Shown in pieces: positions 11,182 to 20,300 of a DNA stretch of 64,000 nucleotides. The stretch spans positions 3,892,001 through 3,956,000 of the forward strand of contig NZ_SOBN01000001.1 in assembly GCF_004365705.1 (NCBI RefSeq), in the 5' to 3' direction. Below the pieces are notes generated by a model. It worked only from the letters and a program-made list of their open reading frames with translations, made no database searches and had not been told where the DNA came from. How positions within the stretch are numbered: the stretch's first letter is position 1; each line of letters opens with the position of its first letter. Source of the stretch: Streptomyces sp. 846.5 (lineage in GTDB: Bacteria; Actinomycetota; Actinomycetes; Streptomycetales; Streptomycetaceae). The translations under genes and the position numbers were made by a program.

Positions 11182-12141
11182 ATGCCCGCAGTGACAGTCG
11201 AGAACCCGCTGGTCCTGCCGCGGGTCGAGGCTCCGGACCCGACCACGGCGACGGCCCGCCCGGTGCTCCAGGTCGTGACCGCTCCCGAGGGCTACGAGGG
11301 CGAGGGCTTCCCCGTCCGCCGGGCCTTCGCGAAGATCAACACCAAGTACCTGGACCCGTTCATCATGATGGACCAGATGGGCGAGGTGGAGTACGCGGCC
11401 GGCGAGCCCAAGGGCACCCCCTGGCACCCGCACCGCGGCTTCGAGACGGTGACCTACCTGATCGACGGCAAGTTCATCCACAAGGACTCGACCGGCGGCG
11501 GCGGCTTCCTCGGCGACGGCGACACCCAGTGGATGACGGCCGGCGCGGGCATCCTGCACATCGAGACCCCGCCGGAGGACCTGGTGATCTCCGGCGGCCT
11601 GTTCCACGGGCTCCAGCTGTGGGTCAACCTGCCGGCCTCCGACAAGATGATCCAGCCCAAGTACCAGGACATCTCCGGCTCCAACGTCAAGCTGCTGACC
11701 ACCCCGGACGGCGGCGCGATCCTGCGGCTGATCGCCGGCGAGATCGGCGGGGTGCAGGGCCCCGGCGCCACGCACACCCCGATCACGATGATCCACGCGA
11801 CGGTCAGCCCCGGCGCCCGGATCACCCTGCCCTGGCGCAGCGACTTCAACGCCCTGGTGTACGCGCTGAACGGGCGCGGCACGGTGGGCGAGGAGAACCG
11901 TCCGCTGCAGATGGGCCAGGCCGTGCTCTTCGGCGACGGCGACAGCATCACCGTCCAGGCGGACGCCACCCAGGAGTCCCGCTCCCCCAACCTGGACCTG
12001 GTCATCCTCGGCGGACAGCCGATCCGTGAGCCGGTGGCCCACTACGGACCGTTTGTGATGAACAGTCACCGCGAGCTGCAGCAGGCCGTGGAGGACTTCC
12101 AGTCCGGACGTTTCGGGACCATCCCGGCCGAACACAACTGA
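11182..12141 (+). CDS. Pirin family protein
   Basis: 319 residues from ATG 11182, preceded by AGGAGGAC; an upstream in-frame ATG lies inside the operator region and is rejected. A bicupin with the metal-binding motif of pirins, PWHPHRGFETVTYLIDGKF, and a second His/Glu pair in AGILHIETPPED. Pirins bind Fe(II); some oxidise quercetin or modulate enzymes of central metabolism (a Streptomyces pirin affects an acyl-CoA dehydrogenase). It is monocistronic and ends before a strong terminator. An acyl-CoA dehydrogenase lies two genes away, but a link is only suggestive. Confidence 0.93.
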   Translation: MPAVTVENPLVLPRVEAPDPTTATARPVLQVVTAPEGYEGEGFPVRRAFAKINTKYLDPFIMMDQMGEVEYAAGEPKGTPWHPHRGFETVTYLIDGKFIHKDSTGGGGFLGDGDTQWMTAGAGILHIETPPEDLVISGGLFHGLQLWVNLPASDKMIQPKYQDISGSNVKLLTTPDGGAILRLIAGEIGGVQGPGATHTPITMIHATVSPGARITLPWRSDFNALVYALNGRGTVGEENRPLQMGQAVLFGDGDSITVQADATQESRSPNLDLVILGGQPIREPVAHYGPFVMNSHRELQQAVEDFQSGRFGTIPAEHN

Positions 12142-12170
12142 GCCCCACCGCACGTGGGTTGACCTGAACC

Positions 12171-12199
12171 GAGTCCGGCGCAGCGACTGCGCCGGACTC
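12171..12199 (+). terminator. Terminator after pirin
   Basis: GAGTCCGGCGCA and TGCGCCGGACTC form a perfect 12-bp stem around a 5-nt loop, 30 bp after the pirin stop. No U-tract, as usual in streptomycetes. Confidence 0.85.
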
Positions 12200-12353
12200 A
12201 GCCCTGCAACAGGACTGTCACAGCAGACCCCCAGGTCCCGATTGTCAGTGCGGTGACGTAGCCTCACTCCGTTGACTGCGGCAGCAGGGAGCAGGGGGTG
12301 TCCCTGCCCGCGCCGCAGCACCGTGCGTTTGCACGTGTAATGGGGGCTCATCA

Positions 12354-13199
12354 GTGAAACTTCGTACCTCTGTCGGCACCGCTCTCGCCGCCGCCACGGG
12401 CGTCCTCGCCCTGGCCGCCGCCCCGGCGCTCGCCTCCGCCTCGCCGGTCGGCCAGGCCACCGCCACGCTGAGCGCCGGCAAGGGCGCCGCCGTGTCCGTC
12501 CGCGAAGCCGGCTCCGTGGCCGCCGCGGGCCAGCTCAGCACCGCCGTCTCGCAGCCCGGCGCCACCACCATCCCCACCCACCTGACCATCAGCTCCAGCT
12601 CCGGCTGGATCTCGGCCGGGCAGAGCGTCACCCTGACCGTGCACCTGGACAGGCACGGCACCAACCACAACGTCACCGTCTGGGGCCAGGACTGGTCGCA
12701 CGGCGCGCAGTACGTCGTCGCCAGCGGCCCGGTCGACAGCCACAACAACTTCACCGTCACCTACCGCAGCTACCAGAACCACAGCTTCTGGGCCACCTTC
12801 GGCGGCGGCGCGGTCTACCAGGCCTCCACCTCCGCCCGCACCTATGTGCACGTGGCCGCGGTCACCAGCGAGTCGCTGCTGAAGACCTACGGCAGCAGCA
12901 TCAGCGGCGGCCGCCTGGTCTACAAGTACCACCAGAGCCAGCAGCCGCTGCTCGCGGTCAGCGTCAAGGCCGGCGCCGCCATCGCCATCAACACCCAGGT
13001 CTACTACGGCGGCCAGTGGATCTCGGCCACCCAGACCAACCCGCTGACCGGAACCCTGGACGGCACCGGCAAGGCGGTCATCAAGTACAACGGCTTCACC
13101 GCCGTCCCGTACCTGTTCCGGGTGGAGACCTCCTTCGCGGGTGACGCCCGCAACGGCGGCAGCAACAGCGGCTGGAAGTACTTCAACATCACCAAGTAG
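12354..13199 (+). CDS. Secreted protein with Ig-like repeats, function unknown
   Basis: 281 residues from GTG 12354. A signal peptide (KLRTSVGTALAAATGVLALA, then AAPALASA) indicates export. The mature protein is Ser/Thr/Asn-rich with two likely beta-sandwich repeats of about 95 residues (WISAGQSVTLTVHLDRHG; VSVKAGAAIAINTQVYYGGQ), each ending in a strand pattern like TYVHV or KYFNITK. Cys is absent. The pattern recalls secreted streptomycete proteins with bacterial Ig-like folds; no enzyme motif is seen. It converges with the phosphatase-like gene with only 4 bp between stops. Confidence 0.75.
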   Translation: MKLRTSVGTALAAATGVLALAAAPALASASPVGQATATLSAGKGAAVSVREAGSVAAAGQLSTAVSQPGATTIPTHLTISSSSGWISAGQSVTLTVHLDRHGTNHNVTVWGQDWSHGAQYVVASGPVDSHNNFTVTYRSYQNHSFWATFGGGAVYQASTSARTYVHVAAVTSESLLKTYGSSISGGRLVYKYHQSQQPLLAVSVKAGAAIAINTQVYYGGQWISATQTNPLTGTLDGTGKAVIKYNGFTAVPYLFRVETSFAGDARNGGSNSGWKYFNITK

Positions 13200-13203
13200 G
13201 CAG

Positions 13204-14025
13204 TCAGCGGAGGCGGGCGTAGACCACCGTGGCGTCCTCACGGGCCTTGCCGCGCGGCCAGCGCGTGCAGGAGGTGTCGCCCGCCTCCGCCTCCCGGACC
13301 CGGCGGAGCAGCTCCGCCGGGCCGTGGTGGTCCAGCAGGGCCATGGCGTCCGGCCAGGTGCCGAGGTCGAAGCGCTCCACATAGCGCGAGGAGCCGTCGG
13401 TCAGCGCGGCGAACGAGCGCAGTTCGGCCAGCGCGACGGAGCCGGTCTGCGCATGGTCGGCCGCCTTCGGCAGCGCCGCGGCGATCCACGGGCCGCGCCC
13501 GGTGTTGCGGGCCGCCCGGACCGCGAGCGCGTAGCGCATGTGGAGGGCGGCGCGTTCCGGGGTGCCGGGGGGCATCGCGTGCACCTCGCGCCGCAGCGCC
13601 TCCCCCGCCGGGAACGGCTGGTTGTCGCCGATCACCTCGACCGACCCGAAGCGGTCCAGGACCAGCAGCGAGTCGCCGAGCACCAGGTACTGCAGGACCG
13701 GGCCGTGGTGGCGTACCGCGACCACCATGGCGGCAGGCGTGTTGGGATGCGCCAGGTCGCAGCGGGCGCCGTGCAGCGACGCGGTCTCGGCGATGGCGTC
13801 GCTGAGGCACTGCGCCATGGTGCGGTCGGGCCGGTCCACCAACCTGGCCAGCAGATGCGCGCCGAGCCGGCGCGCGTACCAGGCCGTGCCGTGCTCACAG
13901 CCCGACTCCAGCGTCGCGGGCGAACTCGACCCGTCCAGCAGGACCAGCGCCTCCGGCGTCATCACCGTGTAGTCCTCGCTCACCCGATCAGGGCGTTGCG
14001 CCTCCCCCGCCATCTCCACGCGCAT
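13204..14025 (-). CDS. PP2C-like serine/threonine phosphatase domain protein
   Basis: 273 residues from ATG 14025 (MRVEMAGEAQRPDRVSEDY); the frame stays open upstream but there runs antisense to another gene. The order D-Y-x-V..ALVLLDGSSS, the central PAAMVVAVRHHGPVLQYLVLGDS and the terminal KAREDATVVYARLR match PP2C-type metal-dependent phosphatases, with Asp residues in DG, GDS and the C-terminal ED. Activity is plausible but spacing is unusual for canonical PPM enzymes. No RBS is obvious. Partner unknown. Confidence 0.65.
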   Translation of the reverse strand: MRVEMAGEAQRPDRVSEDYTVMTPEALVLLDGSSSPATLESGCEHGTAWYARRLGAHLLARLVDRPDRTMAQCLSDAIAETASLHGARCDLAHPNTPAAMVVAVRHHGPVLQYLVLGDSLLVLDRFGSVEVIGDNQPFPAGEALRREVHAMPPGTPERAALHMRYALAVRAARNTGRGPWIAAALPKAADHAQTGSVALAELRSFAALTDGSSRYVERFDLGTWPDAMALLDHHGPAELLRRVREAEAGDTSCTRWPRGKAREDATVVYARLR

Positions 14026-14202
14026 AGCTGACAGTGTGCGCGACCAGCGCGTTGTGGGACAGGTCTTCGTCGGCCGTTCCCCCGCAGAGGTGGACGGCAG
14101 CACGGTTGTACGCCCCGGCCGCAAGCGCTCTCCAGGCACGAATGCGTCTCGACTCGGCAGCGGATCTGCCCCTCGCGCTTCACCTGGCGCATACTTCAGG
14201 TA

Positions 14203-14427
14203 ATGACCAGAACCGCCGCGACCCGGCGCCACATGCCCACCAGTCCCTTCAAGGCACCTGCCGCACCGCCGACTCCGGAGACTTTCGTCGTCGGAGACAT
14301 GGTGACGGACGACCAGTACGGGCTCGGACGGATCACCGGAGTCGAAGGGGAGACCGCGGTTATGGTCGACTTCGGCGCCCGGCAGGTCCGAGTCACCACT
14401 CCGTTCTCCAAGCTCAGCAAGCTCTGA
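14203..14427 (+). CDS. Small conserved protein with CarD-like SH3 segment
   Basis: 74 residues from ATG 14203 (ATG 14233 is an alternative). The N-terminus is basic and Pro/Ala-rich; residues 27-74 (GDMVTDDQYGLGRITGVEGE, then VMVDFGARQVRV) resemble the short SH3/Tudor-like strand set seen in CarD/TRCF RNA-polymerase-interacting domains, but the rest of CarD is absent. Coding quality is high, and the strand is opposite to the long antisense extension of the phosphatase frame. A nucleic-acid-associated role is inference. Confidence 0.6.
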   Translation: MTRTAATRRHMPTSPFKAPAAPPTPETFVVGDMVTDDQYGLGRITGVEGETAVMVDFGARQVRVTTPFSKLSKL

Positions 14428-14510
14428 GGCCACCCAGGCACTCCTGAGAGCTCCTCCGCCGTTCACCGGGTCCCTGTGCCGGGTGGGCGGCGGCTGGCAT
14501 ACTCGCCGGT

Positions 14511-15206
14511 GTGGGCAGCGGACTTCCGACAGTGAGGGTGGCGCGCGCGGCGGTCTTCGCCGGCGTCTCGCTCGCGCTGTCCGCGGGCGGCCAGGTCCTG
14601 GTCACCCACGCGCCGCTGCCGATCGCCACCGTGCTGTGGGCCTGGCTGGCGGTCTTCGCCCTGGCCCTGCTGCTGACCGGCGCGGAACGCGGTTTCGCGC
14701 GGATAGCCGCCGTCCTGGTCCCGCTGGAACTGGCGCTCAACGCCATGTTCAACCTGGGCCAGCAGAGCTGTGGTCCCGCTGTGCCGACGACCCCGTCGAC
14801 CGGACTGATGAGCGGGCTGCCCACGCTGCTGCTCTGCGGCCGGGGCAGCGTCCCGCTGCACACCGCGGCCGCCGGTTCGGGGCCGCTGAGCGGACTGTTC
14901 CGGCTGACCCTCCCGGCCGATCCGACCCTCGGGCAGTTCAGCCTGCTGCTGGCGGTGCACCTGATGGCGGCGCTGCTCGCGGCGGCCTGGCTGCGGCGCG
15001 GGGAAGCCGCGGTGTTCCGCACCCTGCTCGCCGTCGCGCTGTCCGCGACCGCACCGCTGCGGGTGCTGTTCGCGGTGCTGACGCCACCGGTGCAGGCCGG
15101 CGTCGCGGTGCCGGCCGCGCCGAGGCGCAGCCAGCCCGGACCGCAGCAGGTCCTGCTCAGGACCGCGCGCAGACGCGGTCCACCGCTCTGCCCGGCCGTG
15201 TGCTGA
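14511..15206 (+). CDS. Multi-pass membrane protein, function unknown
   Basis: 231 residues from GTG 14511. About five hydrophobic segments are visible (AAVFAGVSLALSAGGQVLV, VLWAWLAVFALALLLTG, AAVLVPLELALNAMF, FSLLLAVHLMAALLAAAWL, LLAVALSATAPLRVLFAVLT) with a long loop near residues 80-145. The tail is basic and Pro-rich. It precedes a membrane-anchored DsbA-like protein by 118 bp on the same strand, so a joint role in envelope thiol chemistry is possible, but no DsbD/CcdA motif is present. Confidence 0.6.
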   Translation: MGSGLPTVRVARAAVFAGVSLALSAGGQVLVTHAPLPIATVLWAWLAVFALALLLTGAERGFARIAAVLVPLELALNAMFNLGQQSCGPAVPTTPSTGLMSGLPTLLLCGRGSVPLHTAAAGSGPLSGLFRLTLPADPTLGQFSLLLAVHLMAALLAAAWLRRGEAAVFRTLLAVALSATAPLRVLFAVLTPPVQAGVAVPAAPRRSQPGPQQVLLRTARRRGPPLCPAVC

Positions 15207-15324
15207 GCAGACGCAACCCCCTTCACCAGCCGTACGGGCCGCCGGCCCGTGGGGGCGCTGCTGCTGTTCGCGCACATCCGCGGACCAGTCGGAGCATCCC
15301 CCACGGAGCAGGAGCACCACCACC

Positions 15325-16152
15325 ATGAGCAGCAACAACACCAAGAACAGCAAGAACAGCAGCAGCAAGCGGACCTATGCAAAGACCGACGCCCGCACCC
15401 GGCTGAGCGCCGAGCGGGAGCGCGAGCAGCGGGTGGCCGCGCTGCGCAAGAAGATGCTGATAGGTCTGTCGACCGTGGTCGTCCTCGCCGTCGGGGCCGG
15501 GGTCGCGGTCGTCGCCACCAGTTCGGGCTCCTCCGGGGGCAGCAGCACCGCGCTGGCCGTGCCCGCCAACACCACCGGGACCAACGGCACCGTGATCACC
15601 TACGGCAAGGCCAGCGCCGCCAACACCCTGGACGTGTACGAGGACTTCCGCTGCCCGATCTGCGACGAGCTGGAGAAGGCGGACGGCTCGACCATCCTCA
15701 AGCTCGCCGACAACGGCACCTACAAGATCCAGTACCACATGGCCACCTTCCTGGACAGCAACCTCGGCGGCTCGGGCTCGGCGAACGCGCTGGCCATGGC
15801 CGGGGCGGCGGTCAACGAGAGCGCGGCGAAGTTCGTCCAGTTCCACACTGTCCTCTACGCCAACCAGCCGGCGGAGACCACCGACGCCTTCGCCGACACC
15901 AACCACCTGCTCGACCTGGCCCGCAAGGTGCCGGGGCTGGTGACCCCGGCCTTCGAGCAGGCCGTGAAGAACGGCACCTACAAGCCCTGGGCGCAGCAGG
16001 TGAGCAACGCCTTCAACAACAGCGGCGTGACCGGCACCCCGACGCTCAAGCTCAACGGCAAGACGATCACCGTGTTCGACAACAGCACCGGCAAGCCGAT
16101 CAGCGCCGCCGCGTACGAGGCCCTGGTGACGCAGACCATCGCGGCCAAGTAG
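15325..16152 (+). CDS. Membrane-anchored DsbA-like thioredoxin-fold protein
   Basis: 275 residues from ATG 15325, preceded by GGAGCAGGAG. The N-terminus is basic and Asn/Ser/Lys-rich, then comes a single membrane anchor (MLIGLSTVVVLAVGAGVAVV, residues about 46-68). The extracytoplasmic part is a DsbA-type fold with VYEDFRCPICDELE, giving the active site C-P-I-C at about 110-113, and the cis-Pro loop TGTPTLKLNG near 236. This places it among the actinobacterial DsbA/thioredoxin_4 family, which oxidises or isomerises disulfides in exported proteins. Confidence 0.88.
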   Translation: MSSNNTKNSKNSSSKRTYAKTDARTRLSAEREREQRVAALRKKMLIGLSTVVVLAVGAGVAVVATSSGSSGGSSTALAVPANTTGTNGTVITYGKASAANTLDVYEDFRCPICDELEKADGSTILKLADNGTYKIQYHMATFLDSNLGGSGSANALAMAGAAVNESAAKFVQFHTVLYANQPAETTDAFADTNHLLDLARKVPGLVTPAFEQAVKNGTYKPWAQQVSNAFNNSGVTGTPTLKLNGKTITVFDNSTGKPISAAAYEALVTQTIAAK

Positions 16153-16259
16153 CGGGGCCGGCGGCCGCCGCGGCTCCGGCCGTGGCGGCCGCCATCTCCT
16201 TCTCCGGCCACGGGCGTTACGCTTGCGCGTCGCAGTTCGTACGGGGGAGGGAACCGCAG

Positions 16260-17309
16260 ATGGCCACTGCTGTCACGGCGGCACAGGATCCGGGTGAGTG
16301 GGCCGGACTGCTGGAGGATGTCGCCAGGACCGGACGGCGGCTGCGCCGGGAGGAGCTGGAGCGGCTGCGCTCCTACGGCGACCGCGCGGCCCAGGAGGGC
16401 CGGGGGCTCGCCGAGCTGGTGGACGAGCGGCTCGTGGAGACCGGCGCGGTGTGGGCCGGTCGGACCGTGGACGGCCCGTCGCTGGCCGCGCTGCGGGCCG
16501 CGGTCGCGGCGCTGGCCACCGGGCACGGGCGGGCCTACCGGGAGCGGCTGCAGCGCGACGAGTCGGGCCGCCGGGAGTTCGTCGCCGACCTGCTGAGCAG
16601 CCGCAGCGACCTGGGCCGGCTGGCCGAACACGCCGAGCGCTTCGGCCTCAACCTGGCCTGCGCCCATGTCGTGGCGGTCGCCGACGGCGACGGCTACGAC
16701 CTGGAGGACCCGCTGGTGCGGGGGGTGGAGCGGCAGTTGCTGGGCCGCTTCGGCGAGCAGGACGTGCTGCTGGCGGTGAAGCACGGGCGGCTGGTCTGCA
16801 TCGTGCCCGGCGGCCCGGGCGAGGCCGCGGCGCTGCAGGCGTTCGCCGCGCTGACCGAGGGCCGGCGGGTGGTGGTGGGCCGGCCGCACAGCGGCCCCGG
16901 CGGGGTGGTGCGCTCCTACGAGGAGGCGCGCGGCGCGCTGGAGCAGGCCAACCGGCTGCGGCTGCCGGGGCAGTTGCTGCGCGCCGCCGACCTGCTGATC
17001 CTGCCGGTGCTGCTGCGGGACCGAGACGCCCTGGAGGAGCTGATCCACGGGGTGCTGGAGCCCCTGGTCGGCGCGCGCGGCGGCCCGGGGCCACTGCTGG
17101 AGACGCTGGCCGCGTACGCCGACTCCCGCTATGTCGCGGCGGAGGCCGCCCGGCGGCTGGGGCTGAGCGTGCGGGCGCTGTCGTACCGGCTGGAGCGCAT
17201 CGCCCGGCTCACCGGGCTGGACCCGGACGACGCACTGCAGCGCTACACCCTGGAGACGGCGGCCTTCGGGGCCCGGTTGTTGGGGTGGCCGGACCAGGCG
17301 GGGGCGTAG
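16260..17309 (+). CDS. PucR family transcriptional regulator
   Basis: 349 residues from ATG 16260 behind GGGAGGGAA. The last 60 residues (LLETLAAYADSRYVAAEAAR, then LSVRALSYRLERIARLTGLD) form the PucR C-terminal helix-turn-helix. The middle has the GGDEF-like/CdaR fold of this family. The N-terminus is helical. PucR proteins control purine, sugar-acid or other catabolic genes; the target is unknown. Its 3' end overlaps the 3' end of the opposite-strand ATPase gene by 67 bp. Confidence 0.88.
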   Translation: MATAVTAAQDPGEWAGLLEDVARTGRRLRREELERLRSYGDRAAQEGRGLAELVDERLVETGAVWAGRTVDGPSLAALRAAVAALATGHGRAYRERLQRDESGRREFVADLLSSRSDLGRLAEHAERFGLNLACAHVVAVADGDGYDLEDPLVRGVERQLLGRFGEQDVLLAVKHGRLVCIVPGGPGEAAALQAFAALTEGRRVVVGRPHSGPGGVVRSYEEARGALEQANRLRLPGQLLRAADLLILPVLLRDRDALEELIHGVLEPLVGARGGPGPLLETLAAYADSRYVAAEAARRLGLSVRALSYRLERIARLTGLDPDDALQRYTLETAAFGARLLGWPDQAGA

Positions 17310-20300
17310 TCGGCGGGCTTGTCGTCGGCGGGCTTGTACTCGGCGCAGAGCTGGCGCCAGCGGGCGGTCTGTTCGGCGCCGGCCCGGCCGCGCAGCAGCG
17401 CCAGCCTGATCAGGTTGGCCTCGGCGGCGCTGCCGAGGGTCTGCGCCTCGGCCAGGTAGTGGTCGTCGACCAGGGCCTCCAGTTCGGCGTCGTTGAGTAC
17501 CGGGTCGATCCGGGCGGCCAGCGCGGCCATGGTCCGGTAGCTGCCCTGCAGCAGGAACGGCGGCTCGGTGCGCGCGGCCTCCTCCTGGCCGGCCGAGGCG
17601 ATGTAGGCGCGGTTGACGTCCAGCACGGTCTGCTGCACCCGGCGCATCCGGGCCAGCACGGCGAGCACCCGGTCCAGGTCCTGGACCGGACGGGCGAGCT
17701 GGTCGGCCTGGGCCGAGGGGTCGCCGGAGGCCATCCTGACGAGCAGTCGGAGCTCCGCCGCGGGGCTTCCGGCCAACGGCGCCAGCACCGGGTTGGCGGC
17801 CAGCGCGTTCTCCAGGAAGCTCTGGGCGAACAGCTCCTCACGACCCGTCAGCACCTCGCCGAGGTTCCAGACGTCGGCGCGGTTGGCGAGCATGTCGGGG
17901 ATCCGGAAACGCTGCCCGGACGAGGTGTAGGGGTTGCCGGCCAGCGAGACCGCGAAGCGGCGTCCGCGCAGGTCGAAGCTGCGGGCCCGGCCGTCGCTGA
18001 CCGCCTCGATCCGACGCTGGGCGTCGCAGAGCGGGATGAACTTCTGCAGCAGGTCGGACGAGACATGCTGGATGTCGTCCAGGTGCAGCAGCACATTGCT
18101 GCCCGCCTCCAGGGCGAAGACGATCTTCTCGACCTCGCGCCGGGCGGCGGCGTCGGGTGCGCGGTCGGGGTCGAGCGAGGTGGTGCCGGCGCCGAGGGCC
18201 GGGCCGTCGACGCGCACCATCAGCAGCCCGAGGCGGTCGGCTACGTACTCCAGCAGCGTGGACTTGCCGTAACCGGGCGGGGAGAGGAGCAGCAGCAGGC
18301 CGCTGCGGTCGGCGGACGCGGAGTCGAGCGAGCCCAGCTGCTTGGCCAGGTTGTCGCCGATCAGCGGGAGGTAGACCTCGTCGATGAGCTGGTTGCGGAC
18401 GAAGCCGGCCAGCGGGCGCGGGCGGTAGTCGTCCAGGCGCAGCCGGGCCCGTTCGGTGGCCAGTGCGTCCGCACGCTGTCGCTGGAAGGCGCGGAACGCA
18501 CTGACCCGCTCGGTCCTGAACCGAGCGGCGTGGTAGGGGAGTTGGTCGATGCGGACGGTGAGCCGGCCGTCCTGGATCCGCGGGTGGCTGCCGAGCAGGC
18601 CCTCGACGGTCTCGCTCAGCGGCGCGTCCACGGGGTAGCGGGGCAGCTCCGGGGCGCAGAGCTGGGAGACGGCCTCGGGCAGAGCGATGGCGTCCGGGGC
18701 GAAGGCGCCCAGCCAGGCGGTGGCCAGCTGGTGCCGGGAGGGGAGGTCGTCGGCGAGTTCCCGCAGGTCGGCGGCGAGCAGTGGGCCGCCGGGGGTCTCC
18801 TCGAAGGCGTCCAGCAGGGTGCGCGCGTCGGCGCCGGCGGCGAAGCCCTCGGTCGGGTCGGCGAGTTCCTCCAGCAGGTAGTCACCGGCCGGCGGGGTCT
18901 GCGGGAGCCCGTTGGCCGAGCCGAACCGGGCGACGGCGTCGGACAGTTCGGCGGCCAGGTCGGCCAGTGCCGCAGCCGGGCCGAAGGTGGAGCGGGCCAG
19001 GGCCAGCGAGCGGGCCCGGCGCTGCCAGCCGCGGCGCTGGGCCTCGTCCGCGCCGTGGGCCCAGAAGAGCTGGGCGGCGGCGCGGACCTCGGCGGGGTGC
19101 TGCAGCAGTCCGGCTCCGGCGCGGAGTCGCAGCAGCGCGCCGAGGATCAGCGTCGCGTCCTGGTCGTGGACGCCGCGCTCGTAGCCCTCGTCGTAAGCCG
19201 CCTCGGCGGCCCGGCGCACCTGCTGCTCCAACGATTCGTCAGTTGCCGTGTCCAGCAGCCCTGTTGCCAGGTACTCGGAGCGGTAGAGCACCGGTGACTC
19301 GCTGACCAGCGGCTGGGTCCAGAACTCTCGGCCCGCCAGCAGCCCCGGGTCGTGCGCCTCGCGACGGTAGCCGGTGCCGGTGACCGAGAAGGCGAGGCCG
19401 TCGCCGTCCGGGAGCAGGGTCAGCTCGACGGGTTCGCGGCGGACCGCGAAGCGGTGCCGGCCCAGCCGGACCGTGGCCCCGCCGTCGGCCGAGAGGTCGG
19501 CCCGGTCGCGTAGGGTGCGCACCGCGGTCTGGCCCGCGCCGGTGAGTCCGTCCTCCAACTCCTGGGCGCGGACCCGGTCGTCGAGGGAGCGCAGTTCGGC
19601 GGCGGCGCTGCGGACCCGCAGTGCCATCGGGTCGGCGGCCAGGGCGGCATGGATGGACTCGGCGGTGCCCAGTCCGGCCAGCCGGCGGCGCAGCGCCTCA
19701 AGGGATCGGGTGGCGGAGGCAGCGAGCCGGGCGGCGCGGGCGGCGGCCTGGTCCAGCAGGGTCTGCCGGCGGGCGGCGAAGGCCTGCTGGATCGACTCCC
19801 GGCGGTCGGCGAGCTCGGCGGCCAGGTCCTCGGCCTCGGCGAAGCGGGCCTCCAGGCCGTCCAGCCGCAGCAGCAGCCTGGCCAGCTGGTCGTCGGCGGC
19901 CGCGGGGGAGTCGGCGGCGGCCAGGGCCGCCGTGGTGGCCTGGGCCAGCAGCGCGGACTCGGCGGCGTGGGCGGAGCGGTGCTCGGTCTCCAGCAGCGAG
20001 CGGCGGCGGCTGTCCAGGATCGCCCGGGCCCGGTTGACGGCGGCCAGCACCTCACCGATGGCCAGCAGCACGGCGGTGCCCGCGCCCGGGTCGGCCGTCA
20101 CCGCGCCGGTGACCAGGTCGGTGACGGTGGCCAGGGCCTCGGCCTGCTCGGCCAGCCGGTCCGCGAGCCGTCCCGCCTCGGCGGCGGTGGCCAGTCCCGC
20201 GGCGCTCTCCGCGGCCTCGCGGGCGGCGGCGAGCGGGGCGACGAAGGCGTCCGGCCCGGCGAAGTAGCCGAAGGCGCGTTCGGTCGCCGACTCCAGTTCG

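Noticed and set aside
14026-14466. N-terminal extension of the PP2C-like frame
   Set aside because: It runs antisense to the small conserved protein at 14203-14427 and has no phosphatase or signal features.
16298-19297. 999-codon open frame on the plus strand over PucR and the ATPase
   Set aside because: Shadow frame caused by GC-rich third positions; no domain and it spans two real genes on opposite strands.
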